Assembly (NCBI GenBank): GCA_005777205.1
Contig: SXNB01000096.1
Span: forward strand, 1-10,210
Direction: 5' to 3'
Source of the DNA: Burkholderiales bacterium
GTDB lineage: Bacteria > Pseudomonadota > Gammaproteobacteria > Burkholderiales > SG8-39
Length of the DNA stretch: 10,210 bases
How positions within the stretch are numbered: position 1 is the stretch's first letter; each line of letters opens with the position of its first letter. The notes beneath the pieces were generated by a model, which was not told where the DNA came from, ran no database searches, and saw only the letters and a list, made by a program, of their open reading frames with translations. Position numbers and translations under genes: made by a program. Shown piece by piece: positions 1 to 6,951 of this stretch.

Positions 1-603
1 CTCGGCGCCGATGAACAGTTGCTTCAGGTCGTAGCCGGTGTTGTCTTTCCTGAGACTCCTCAGGCCGTTCCAGATGCGGCCGTCGGGCAGCACTACTTCC
101 AGCCCCAGCACCTGGTCGCGCGCGTTGCCGAACCGGAGCACGTTGACCCCGCCCGCGTTGGTGGAGAGGTTGCCGCCGATCTGGCAGCTACCCTGGGCCG
201 CCAGCGACAGCGGGAACAAGCGATCCGCCTTTTCCGCTTCGGCCTGGATCGTCGCCAGCACGCAGCCGGCCTCCACCGTGATGGTGTTATCCAGCGGATC
301 CACGCGCCGGATGCAGTTCAGGCGCGACAAGGACAGCACCACTTCGCGCACCGCGCCGGTGGGCACCGAGCCGCCGCACAGGCCGGTGTTGCCGCCCTGC
401 GGCACCACGGCGACGCCGGCTTTGGCGCACAGGCGTATCACCGCCGCCACCTGTGCGGTGTCCGCGGGCCGCAGCACGCATTCGGCCTCGGCGCGGAACT
501 GCCTGCGCCAGTCGCCAAAGTAGGGCGCGGTGTCCGCGGTCTCGGTGAGCACGTGGGCCGGGCCGACGAGCGCACGCAACGCCCTAGTGAATTTGTTGTC
601 CAT
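1..603 (-). CDS. FAD-linked oxidase, GlcD / D-2-hydroxyacid dehydrogenase family (N-terminal part, cut by window edge)
   Basis: Flavoenzyme that would oxidise a D-2-hydroxyacid, using FAD held by a PCMH-type fold. Only the first 201 residues are in the window; the family usually runs to about 460-480. Visible: the FAD pyrophosphate loop PQGGNTGLCGGS (residues 68-79), a second FAD-binding stretch QIGGNLSTNAGG (141-152) followed by NVLRFGNARDQVLGLEVVLP, and NTGYDLKQLFIGAE at the cut end. These match the glycolate oxidase GlcD / D-lactate / D-2-hydroxyglutarate dehydrogenase group. No signal peptide, so probably cytoplasmic or loosely membrane-associated. I chose the ATG at 603; an in-frame ATG at 615 would add MSRK and has a GGGA about 7 bases upstream. 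It diverges from the binding-protein gene at 649. The substrate cannot be settled because the substrate domain is outside the window. Confidence 0.9.
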   Translation of the reverse strand, partial: MDNKFTRALRALVGPAHVLTETADTAPYFGDWRRQFRAEAECVLRPADTAQVAAVIRLCAKAGVAVVPQGGNTGLCGGSVPTGAVREVVLSLSRLNCIRRVDPLDNTITVEAGCVLATIQAEAEKADRLFPLSLAAQGSCQIGGNLSTNAGGVNVLRFGNARDQVLGLEVVLPDGRIWNGLRSLRKDNTGYDLKQLFIGAE

Positions 604-608
604 CTTTC

Positions 609-637
609 TTGACATGGATTTTCCCACACCTTACTTT
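609..637 (+). promoter_or_regulatory. Candidate sigma-70 promoter for the 649-4645 operon
   Basis: A perfect TTGACA (609-614) is followed after exactly 17 bases by TACTTT (632-637), which keeps the key first, second and last bases of a -10 box. Transcription would start around 643-645, only a few bases before the ATG at 649, so the leader would be very short or absent. The -35 box lies at the very start of the divergent oxidase gene (inside it if the 615 start is used). The assignment is inference from consensus only. Confidence 0.4.
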
Positions 638-648
638 GGGACCGGACC

Positions 649-1812
649 ATGACGCGGCTTTTATTCCTCCTCCTGCTCGCGCTGGCGCCGGCAGCCATTG
701 CGCAACCGGTCGTCGTCGGCGCCGCCGTGCCGCGCACCGGGAGCCTCTCCGTCCTCGGCGCGGACCTGTCCAGGGCGCTCGAGCTGTGGCGCGATGAAGT
801 GAATGCCGCGGGCGGGCTGCTCGGGCGCCCGGTGGAACTGGTGCTGAACGATGACCGGTCGGAAGCCTTCGAGGCGCCGGCGCATTACCGAAAGTTGATC
901 GAGGAGCATCGCGCCGACCTGCTGATCGGTCCGCTCGGCTCGGCGGCGACACTGGGCGCGGCCGCCACGGCGGAGCGCGCGGGGCGCGTGCTGGCGAACG
1001 CCACGGGCGCTTCACGCCTGGTGCACCGCAAGCCCTATCGCTACGTGTTCCAGGTTCCGGCGCCGTACGCCGCCTACGGCAGCGGCGCGCTGGAGATCGC
1101 GCAGCGGCGGGGCCTGCGGCGCCTGTTCATCGCCTACCGCCAGGACCCGTCGTCCAAGGAGATGGCGGAGCAGGCGCGCGACGCGGCCGTGAAGCTCGGC
1201 TTCCAGGTGGACGAGCCCGCGGCCCATGCACCGGGGTCGACGGCACTCGATCCGTTGGTCGAGCGCGCGCGCCGGTTCGACGCGCAGGCCTGGATCGCCT
1301 TCGGCGCGGCCGCGGATGCCTCCGGTATGGTGCAGACGTTCCGGCGCATGGCTTACGCGCCGGCATTGTTCCTCGCGCAAGGCGCCGCCGATCCCGCGTT
1401 CATCGGCCTGGTGGGGCAGGACGCCGAGCAGGTACTGGGCCTGTCTCCGTACGACGCGCGCGCAGCGACCCCGGGCAACGCGGACTTCGTCGCCGCGTTC
1501 ACGAAGCGCTGGTCGGCGCAGCCCTCGCTGCTGGCGGCGCAGGGCTATGCCGCGGCGAAGGTGCTCGAGGCGGCGGTGAAGCGTGCCGGGACGCTGGAGC
1601 AGGAGAAATTGCGCGAGGCGTTCGGTGCGCTGGAGATCGCCACGCCGCTGGGGGATTACAAGGTGGATGCGAACGGGGCACAGCTTGCTGCGCGGACCGC
1701 CGTGGTGCAGATCCAGCGCGGCCGGCGGGAGATGGTGTGGCCGCACGAGCTGGCCACTGCGCAATGGCAGCTTCCGTACCCGGCCTGGGTCGGGCGCGTT
1801 CCGATTAAGTGA
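649..1812 (+). CDS. ABC-type periplasmic substrate-binding protein, LivK / Peripla_BP_6 type
   Basis: Extracytoplasmic solute-binding protein of the type I fold used by branched-chain amino acid ABC importers (Leu/Ile/Val, and in betaproteobacteria many aromatic or organic acids). The protein is 387 aa. Residues 1-18 are a clear Sec signal peptide with basic T-R, a leucine-rich core, and a cleavage site AIA|Q after residue 18. The mature start (VVVGAAVPRTGSLSVLG) and the following NAAGGLLGRPVELVLNDDRS are the family's first strand, ligand-loop and helix pattern; LLIGPLGSAAT is the usual second-strand loop. A GGGA lies about 8 bases before the ATG. It heads a compact operon with an MFS permease 25 bp downstream. 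No permease (LivH/M) or ATPase (LivG/F) gene is in view, so it may be an orphan receptor or use a transporter encoded elsewhere. The ligand is unknown. Confidence 0.9.
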   Translation: MTRLLFLLLLALAPAAIAQPVVVGAAVPRTGSLSVLGADLSRALELWRDEVNAAGGLLGRPVELVLNDDRSEAFEAPAHYRKLIEEHRADLLIGPLGSAATLGAAATAERAGRVLANATGASRLVHRKPYRYVFQVPAPYAAYGSGALEIAQRRGLRRLFIAYRQDPSSKEMAEQARDAAVKLGFQVDEPAAHAPGSTALDPLVERARRFDAQAWIAFGAAADASGMVQTFRRMAYAPALFLAQGAADPAFIGLVGQDAEQVLGLSPYDARAATPGNADFVAAFTKRWSAQPSLLAAQGYAAAKVLEAAVKRAGTLEQEKLREAFGALEIATPLGDYKVDANGAQLAARTAVVQIQRGRREMVWPHELATAQWQLPYPAWVGRVPIK

Positions 1813-1837
1813 CGATCACCCCGGGGTCCCCGCGCGC

Positions 1838-3034
1838 ATGAGGGCACCGAAGGGCGGCGGCATCGCGCTGCCGCTCGCGATCACCTTCGCGGTCCAGGCG
1901 ATGGTCGCGCTCGCGATCTACGGCGCACCGGTGATGGCGCCGGTGGCCGCGCCGGCGCTGGGCGTTTCGGCATCGGCGGTGGGCTACTACATCGCCGCGG
2001 CCTACTTCGGCAGTATGCTCAGTTCCGCGGTTGCCGGCGGCTGGTTGGCGCGCTTCGGCCCGATCCGGATTAGCCAGATCGGCCTCATGCTGTGCCTTGC
2101 CGGCCTGCTGCTGTCCGCCAGCGCCTGGGTGCCACTGGTGCTGCTGGGCGGCTTCGTCGTCGGCCTGGGCTACGGGCCGGCGACGCCAGCCAGTTCAGTG
2201 ATCCTGGTGCACGCGGCGCCGCGAGAAATCTTTTCGCTGGTGTTCTCCATCAAGCAGACCGGCGTGCCCGCCGGCGGCGTGCTCGCCGGCCTGCTGGTGC
2301 CGATGCTGGTGCTGTCGCTGGGCTGGCAGTGGGGCGCCGCAGTCATCGGCGTCGCCTGCCTCGCACTCGCGCTGGCGATCCAGCCGGCGCGCGCGCTCTA
2401 TGACAGGGAACTGAAACCCGATGCGCGGATCGCGCTGGCCTCGGCCTTCGCCCCGGTGGCGATGGTGTTGCGCGTGCCCGCGCTTCGGGTGATGTGCATT
2501 TCCTCTTTCGTCTACGGTGGGGTGCAGATCGCGATGGTTACTTACCTGGTCAGCTTCGTCATCGAGGACTTCGGGCTGTCGCTGGTGGCCGCGGGCGCGT
2601 TGATGTCGGCCTCGCAGGTCGCGAGCGTGGTGGGCCGGATCGGCTGGGGCCTGCTCGCCGACCGCGCGCTGGGCCGCCGCGTGGTGCTCGGCATCCTCGG
2701 CATCGGCATGGGGCTGTCGGCGCTGGCTTCGCTCGCCGCGAGCCCGGCCTGGCCGGCGTGGCTGCTAGTCGCCTACGCCTCGGTGTTCGGCGCCACGGCG
2801 GTGGGCTGGAACGGCGTGTTCCTTGCGGAAGTGGCGCGCATCGCCCCGGAAGGCCGTACCAGCGAAGCCACCGGCGGTTGCCTGTTCTTCACCTTCCTCG
2901 GCGTGGTGCTGACCCCGCTCCTCTTCAATGGCGTGTTCACGCTCACCGGTTCCTATCCGACATCCTTTGCGGTGTTCGCGGTCCCGGCGCTGTGGGTGGG
3001 CGTGTGGATGCTCGCTAGAATGCCCGCCCGATGA
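1838..3034 (+). CDS. MFS transporter, 12 TM
   Basis: Inner-membrane secondary transporter of the major facilitator superfamily, 398 aa. About twelve hydrophobic segments can be counted in two halves. Motif A occurs twice: a weak form after TM2 (GGWLARFGPIR) and a clear one in the second half (GLLADRALGRR). The TM4-5 stretch FSIKQTGVPAGGVLAG is typical of a group of proteobacterial MFS_1 proteins with undefined substrates. The start is the ATG at 1838: the open frame extends upstream to about 1583, but that part overlaps the binding-protein gene and reads as Arg/Trp-rich out-of-frame sequence. The ribosome-binding site is weak (GGGG at 1823-1826). The stop overlaps the next ATG as ATGA. Direction and substrate cannot be told from sequence. 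Confidence 0.9.
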   Translation: MRAPKGGGIALPLAITFAVQAMVALAIYGAPVMAPVAAPALGVSASAVGYYIAAAYFGSMLSSAVAGGWLARFGPIRISQIGLMLCLAGLLLSASAWVPLVLLGGFVVGLGYGPATPASSVILVHAAPREIFSLVFSIKQTGVPAGGVLAGLLVPMLVLSLGWQWGAAVIGVACLALALAIQPARALYDRELKPDARIALASAFAPVAMVLRVPALRVMCISSFVYGGVQIAMVTYLVSFVIEDFGLSLVAAGALMSASQVASVVGRIGWGLLADRALGRRVVLGILGIGMGLSALASLAASPAWPAWLLVAYASVFGATAVGWNGVFLAEVARIAPEGRTSEATGGCLFFTFLGVVLTPLLFNGVFTLTGSYPTSFAVFAVPALWVGVWMLARMPAR

Positions 3035-3654
3035 ACAACGTCGTCCTGGTGCATGGCCTGTGGGTGCCGGGCGTGGTGATGTCGGTGCTGGGCGCGCGCC
3101 TGGCGAGCGCTGGCTTTCGCTGCCACTGCTTTGGCTACTTCGGCCGTGCCCGCCCGCTGCATGCGCACGCGGAGCGCCTGGCGCGCTTCGCGCGCGGCAT
3201 CGGACCTGCGCACTACGTCGGCCACAGCATGGGCGGGCGCGTGATCCTGGAAGCGCTGGAGCAGGACCGTTCGCTGCCGGCGGGACGCGTGCTGCTGCTG
3301 GGTACCCCGGCGCGCGGCTGCATGGCCGGGCGGCGCCTCGCACGCTACGCCGCGGGGCGCTGGTTCCTCGGCGAGAGCGAGGACCTGTGGCGCGAGAGCG
3401 AGCGCCACGCGCGCTGGAGACGGCCAGAGCCCCTGGGCGTGATCGCCGGCACGCTGCCGCTGGGCCTGGGGTGCGTGCTGGGGCGCCTGCCCGGGGTCAA
3501 CGACGGCGTGGTCCGACTCGAGGAGACCGAGGTCGAGGGCATGGCCGCGCGCGTGGTGATGCGGACCGGGCACAGCGCCATGCTGCTGTCCTCGCGCGTG
3601 GCCGCGCAGGCGGTCGAGTTCCTGCGTACCGGAGTCTTTCTCCATGCTGCGTAA
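3031..3654 (+). CDS. Small alpha/beta hydrolase (lipase/esterase-like)
   Basis: A 207 aa serine hydrolase with a near-minimal alpha/beta-hydrolase fold. The N-terminal strand ends in VLVHGLW (His8-Gly9, oxyanion region). The nucleophile elbow is GHSMGG at 64-69, giving Ser66. Asp158 in VNDGVV and His181 in TGHSAML complete a plausible Ser-Asp-His triad, with the NDGVV context seen in EstA- and PGAP1-like lipases. There is no signal peptide and no long cap domain, so it is probably a cytoplasmic ester or thioester hydrolase. The start ATG overlaps the MFS stop by 4 bp (ATGA), so translation is probably coupled; the end overlaps the lipoprotein gene by 11 bp. The substrate is unknown, but tight linkage to the permease suggests it may act on the imported compound. 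Confidence 0.87.
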   Translation: MNNVVLVHGLWVPGVVMSVLGARLASAGFRCHCFGYFGRARPLHAHAERLARFARGIGPAHYVGHSMGGRVILEALEQDRSLPAGRVLLLGTPARGCMAGRRLARYAAGRWFLGESEDLWRESERHARWRRPEPLGVIAGTLPLGLGCVLGRLPGVNDGVVRLEETEVEGMAARVVMRTGHSAMLLSSRVAAQAVEFLRTGVFLHAA

Positions 3655-4645
3655 CGCCGTCCTTGCGCTGGCCACCCTGCTGCTCGCGGGCTGCGAGACG
3701 CTGTCGTACTACGCGCAGGCGGTGGGCGGGCACCTGGAGATCATGGCCGCCGCGCAGCCGGTGGCGCGCCTGATCGCCGACCCGCAGACGCCGGTGGACC
3801 TGCGCCAGCGTCTGGAGCTGACGCAGCGCATCCGCGACTTCGCCACCAGCGAGCTGAAGCTGCCGGACAACGGCAGCTACCGCAGCTACGCCGCGCTGCC
3901 CCGGCCCTTCGTGGTCTGGAACGTGGTGGCGGCGCCTGCGCTTTCACTGGAGCCGGTGAAATCCTGCTTCCCGGTTGCGGGCTGCGTGTCGTACCGCGGC
4001 TTCTTCGCCCGCGCGGACGCCGATGAACACGCGCGTGCGCTGCGCGCCGAGGGCCACGACGTTTACCTCTACGGCGTACCGGCGTACTCGACGCTTGGAC
4101 GCTTCGACGACCCGTTACTCTCGACCTTCATCCAGTATTCGGAAGGGGAAATCGCGCGCTTGGTCTTCCACGAACTCGCGCACCAGGTCGCCTATGCCAA
4201 GGACGATTCCACCTTCAACGAATCCTTCGCGGTGGCCGTGGAGCGTGCCGGACTGCGGCGCTGGCTGTCGGGGCGCGAGGCGGACCTGAAGGCGCTGTCG
4301 GGCGTCGAGCAGCGCACAGAGGCGTTCACCGCACGGCTGGAGGAGGCCCGGGGGCGCCTGCACAAGCTCTACCAGATGCGCCTCGCCCCCGACGAGATGC
4401 GCCGGCGCAAGGCGGCGGAACTGGCGCTGCTCAAGGCCGAGCTGGCGAAATTTCCGCGCCTGGCCGCGATCGTGCCCAACAACGCGTTCCTGGCCGCGCG
4501 CGCGACCTACACGCAACTGGTGCCGCAGTTCGAGAAGCTGCTGGCGGAGGAGGGCGGGGACCTGTCGCGCTTCTACGAGCGCGTCAAAACCCTGGCCGCT
4601 AGCGAGAGGTACAAACGGGGTCCGTTTTCATCACCGAACCGGTGA
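3644..4645 (+). CDS. Outer-membrane lipoprotein, predicted zinc aminopeptidase (COG4324 / PF10023 type)
   Basis: A 333 aa envelope peptidase candidate. The N-terminus is a lipoprotein signal ending in the lipobox LLLAG|C with Cys17 as the lipidated residue; Glu at +2 (not Asp) favours sorting to the outer membrane. The core matches the predicted-aminopeptidase family: VVWNVVAAPALSL, CFPVAGCVSYRGFF, VPAYSTLGRFDDPLLSTF, then the zinc motif HELAH (176-180) and FNESFA with Glu193 as likely third zinc ligand. The C-terminal third is charged and helical, as in the family. The ATG at 3644 has GGAG at 3631-3634, about 9 bases upstream, and starts inside the hydrolase gene. The next gene is convergent, 12 bp away. 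Activity in this family is predicted, to my knowledge, mostly from the HExxH motif, so the true substrate is open. Confidence 0.87.
   Translation: MLRNAVLALATLLLAGCETLSYYAQAVGGHLEIMAAAQPVARLIADPQTPVDLRQRLELTQRIRDFATSELKLPDNGSYRSYAALPRPFVVWNVVAAPALSLEPVKSCFPVAGCVSYRGFFARADADEHARALRAEGHDVYLYGVPAYSTLGRFDDPLLSTFIQYSEGEIARLVFHELAHQVAYAKDDSTFNESFAVAVERAGLRRWLSGREADLKALSGVEQRTEAFTARLEEARGRLHKLYQMRLAPDEMRRRKAAELALLKAELAKFPRLAAIVPNNAFLAARATYTQLVPQFEKLLAEEGGDLSRFYERVKTLAASERYKRGPFSSPNR
4631..4645. repeat. Small perfect hairpin at a convergent gene junction
   Basis: TCACCG-AAC-CGGTGA is a perfect 6 bp stem with a 3-base loop. The right arm contains the TGA stop of the lipoprotein gene. It sits between two genes whose stops are 12 bp apart. 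There is no T-run on either strand after the stem, so it is not a canonical intrinsic terminator, though it could slow converging transcription. Confidence 0.25.
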
Positions 4646-4657
4646 CGACGGCGTTGT

Positions 4658-5272
4658 TCACGACAAAGGAAGGTCGACGTTCTTCTTGAACGCCGGGCGA
4701 GCGCACAGGCGCTCGAACCAAGCGTTCAGGTGTGGCAGCTTCGGCCGCTCCATTGGCAGCCGTATCCAGCGCTGCACCTCGGCGCCGATGGGGATGTCGC
4801 CCATGGAGAAGCTGCCAGCGACGTACAGGCGGTCGGCGAGCGCGGCATCCAGGATTGCGGCCAACTGGCCGGACTTCACGCGTGAGGTCTCAATGGCTGC
4901 GACGTCGCGCTTCTCGGCCGGCGTGCGGATCAGGTTCCAGAACGCGTCTCGCACGCCGCCCTGGAAGGTGACGGCCCAGTCCATCCACTGGTTGGCGAGG
5001 GCGCGCTCGCGCTCGTCCATGGGCCAGAGCACGCCCTTGCCGTGTCGCGCGGCGAGGTAGCGCACGATGCTGTGCGACTCCCACAGGACGAAACCGTCAT
5101 CCTCCAGCGTCGGCACCAGGCCGTTGGGGTTCATCTTCAGGTATTCCGGCGTTTTGACCACCCCGAAATTCAGCCCGGCGTCGATGCGCTCGTAGGGCAG
5201 CGCCAGCTCGTCCAGGCACCAGGTCGCCTTCTTCACGTTGACCGAGTTCACCCGGCCCCACAGTTTCAACAT
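4658..5272 (-). CDS. Glutathione S-transferase family protein
   Basis: Cytosolic GST of 204 aa, expected to conjugate or reduce substrates with glutathione. The thioredoxin-like N-domain shows GRVNSVNVKKATWCLDEL, with Ser10 as the likely thiol-activating residue; NPNGLVPTLED (48-58) carries the cis-proline Pro54; ESHSI gives Glu65-Ser66, the usual gamma-glutamyl contact. The helical C-domain has an N-capping box at SMGDI and the common ending ERLCARPAF. The start ATG (5272-5270) shares one base with the stop of the GGT-family gene (TGATG), and GGTGGGG just upstream can serve as Shine-Dalgarno, so the two are almost surely co-translated. The partner gene also belongs to a gamma-glutamyl enzyme family, which supports a joint role in glutathione or conjugate metabolism. 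The exact GST class is uncertain. Confidence 0.92.
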   Translation of the reverse strand: MLKLWGRVNSVNVKKATWCLDELALPYERIDAGLNFGVVKTPEYLKMNPNGLVPTLEDDGFVLWESHSIVRYLAARHGKGVLWPMDERERALANQWMDWAVTFQGGVRDAFWNLIRTPAEKRDVAAIETSRVKSGQLAAILDAALADRLYVAGSFSMGDIPIGAEVQRWIRLPMERPKLPHLNAWFERLCARPAFKKNVDLPLS

Positions 5273-6888
5273 CAGAACCCCACCGCTTGTCCGTCGCGGC
5301 GCGGATCGCTCGCCGCCAGGTAGCCGTCCTCCAGCTTCCAGATCGCCTGGCAGCTCCCGAAGTCCATGTAGCCTTCCTTGAGTTCGGCCAACTTGTGGCC
5401 ACGCGCGGCGAGATCGGCCAGCACCTGGGGCTTGAAGCCGCCTTCCACATTCACTTCCATGCCTTGAACCCAGCGGTAGCGCGGGCCGTCGCAGGCGGCT
5501 TGCGGGTTCTGGCCATAGTCCGCGATGCGCGACACCACCTGTGCGTGGCCCTGCGGTTGCATGGTGCCGCCCATGACGCCGAAGCTCATCACCGCCTGGC
5601 CGTCGCGGGTCATGAACCCGGGAATAATGGTCTGGAAGGGGCGCTTGCCCGGGCCGACGCGGTTCGGGTGGCCCTCCTTCATGACGAAGGTGGCGCCGCG
5701 GTTCTGCAGCGAGATGCCGGTGCCCGGCACCACCACGCCCGAGCCGAAGCCCAGGTAGTTGGACTGGATGAGCGAAATCATCATTCCCGAGGCGTCCGCC
5801 GCCGTGAGGTAAACGGTGCCGCCCTTCGGAGGCGTGCCCGCGGCGAAGGGCTGGGCGCGCTTGAGGTTGATTAGCTTCGCGCGCGCCTTCAGGTACGCCG
5901 GGTCCAGCATCTGCTTCGGCGGGAAGGGCATGTAGGACTCGTCCGCCACGTAGGCGAGCGCGTCCGCGAACGCGAGCTTCATGGCCTCGATCTGCAGGTG
6001 CAGGCTGTCGGCGCCGTCCACCGGCAGGGACTTGATGTCGAACTGCTCCATGATGCCCAGCGCGATCAGCGCCACGATCCCCTGGCCGTTAGGCGGGATC
6101 TCGTGGATGGTGTAGCCGCGGTAGTTCATCTTGAGCGGCTCAACCCATTCCGCAGCGTGCGCGGACAGATCGGGTACCTTCATCGCGCCGCCATACTGCT
6201 TCGAGTGGGCTTCCATCATTGCCGCGAGCTCGCCGCGGTAGAACGCGTCGCCCTTGGTGGCGGCGATTTTCTCCAGGCTGGAGGCGTGCTCCGGGAGGCG
6301 GAACAGTTCGCCTGCGGCCGGCGGCCGGCCGCCGGGCATGAAGGCTTCCGCATATCCGGGTTGCACGTACAGTTCCTTCGCCTGCAGCGCCCATTGCTTC
6401 GCGATGGTGGGCGAGACCAGGTACCCTTCGCGGCCGTAGCGGATCGCGGGCTCGAAGAGCTTCGCGAAGGGCAACTTGCCGAATTTTTCCGACAGCGCGC
6501 GCCAGCCGGCGACGCAGCCGGGCACGCTCACCGAATTCCAGCCGCGCGCCGGCATCGCCGTGGCGTTGCCGAAGTACTCTGGCGTCCACGCCGCGGGTGA
6601 GCGCCCGGACGAATTCAGGCCATGCAATTGCTTGCCGTCCCACAGGATGGCGTAGAGGTCCGAGCCGATGCCGTTGGAAACCGGCTCCACCAGCGTGAGC
6701 GTGATCGCGGTGGCGAGAATCGCGTCCACCGCGTTGCCCCCGGCGTAGTACATGGACAGACCCGCCTGCGCCGCCAGCGGCTGCGAGGTGGCCACCACGT
6801 TATTCGCCAGCAGCGGCTTCCGAGGCCAGGCGTAGGGGAAGTCGTAAGTGAAGGGAGGCTTGGCGAGGGAAGGAAGCAGTCCGTTCAT
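5272..6888 (-). CDS. Gamma-glutamyltransferase family protein (cytoplasmic, YwrD/HpxW-like Ntn-hydrolase)
   Basis: A 538 aa N-terminal-nucleophile hydrolase made as a proenzyme that cuts itself before a threonine. The predicted cleavage site is in PPKGGTVYLTAAD, making Thr358 the nucleophile; this gives a large chain of about 357 and a small chain of about 181 residues. Large-chain marks: YYAGGNAVDAILA (47-59), VEPVSNGIGSD and NSSGRSP (Arg96, expected to bind the substrate carboxylate). Small-chain marks: SNYLGFGSGVVVPGTG, GPGKRPFQTIIPGF and GVMGGTMQPQGHAQVV. There is no signal peptide, unlike periplasmic GGT. This resembles the cytoplasmic subgroup that includes YwrD and the oxamate amidohydrolase HpxW, so the substrate may not be glutathione. 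The start is the ATG at 6888; an in-frame GTG at 6894 is possible and neither has a good ribosome-binding site. The open frame upstream is antisense to other genes and not part of it. Confidence 0.9.
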   Translation of the reverse strand: MNGLLPSLAKPPFTYDFPYAWPRKPLLANNVVATSQPLAAQAGLSMYYAGGNAVDAILATAITLTLVEPVSNGIGSDLYAILWDGKQLHGLNSSGRSPAAWTPEYFGNATAMPARGWNSVSVPGCVAGWRALSEKFGKLPFAKLFEPAIRYGREGYLVSPTIAKQWALQAKELYVQPGYAEAFMPGGRPPAAGELFRLPEHASSLEKIAATKGDAFYRGELAAMMEAHSKQYGGAMKVPDLSAHAAEWVEPLKMNYRGYTIHEIPPNGQGIVALIALGIMEQFDIKSLPVDGADSLHLQIEAMKLAFADALAYVADESYMPFPPKQMLDPAYLKARAKLINLKRAQPFAAGTPPKGGTVYLTAADASGMMISLIQSNYLGFGSGVVVPGTGISLQNRGATFVMKEGHPNRVGPGKRPFQTIIPGFMTRDGQAVMSFGVMGGTMQPQGHAQVVSRIADYGQNPQAACDGPRYRWVQGMEVNVEGGFKPQVLADLAARGHKLAELKEGYMDFGSCQAIWKLEDGYLAASDPRRDGQAVGF

Positions 6889-6895
6889 GGCCACT

Positions 6896-6924
6896 ATTCT
6901 AAAGCGCGCAAACGTGCTATCCAG
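6896..6924 (-). promoter_or_regulatory. Candidate promoter for the GGT-GST pair
   Basis: Reading the minus strand, CTGGAT (6924-6919) is followed after 17 bases by TAGAAT (6901-6896), a good -10 with a poor -35. The start of transcription would fall almost on the GTG/ATG at 6894/6888, implying a leaderless or very short-leader message, which fits the lack of a Shine-Dalgarno there. Consensus match only. Confidence 0.3.
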
Positions 6925-6951
6925 AACGCTTTCACAGAGGGGATTCCGCCC

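Noticed and set aside
38..523. Plus-strand open frame opposite the FAD oxidase.
   Set aside because: Shadow of the well-supported minus-strand oxidase; the translation has low complexity and no motifs.
1818..1827. ACCCCGGGGT palindrome between the binding-protein and MFS genes.
   Set aside because: Short, G/C-only core, expected by chance in this composition, and within a 25 bp intra-operon gap.
1583..1837. Possible N-terminal extension of the MFS permease.
   Set aside because: It overlaps the binding-protein gene in another frame, reads as Arg/Trp-rich sequence, and the membrane protein clearly begins after the ATG at 1838.
3016..3021. TAGAAT box just before the alpha/beta hydrolase start, as a possible internal promoter.
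   Set aside because: No acceptable -35 is found 16-18 bases upstream, and the ATGA overlap already explains expression by coupling to the MFS gene.
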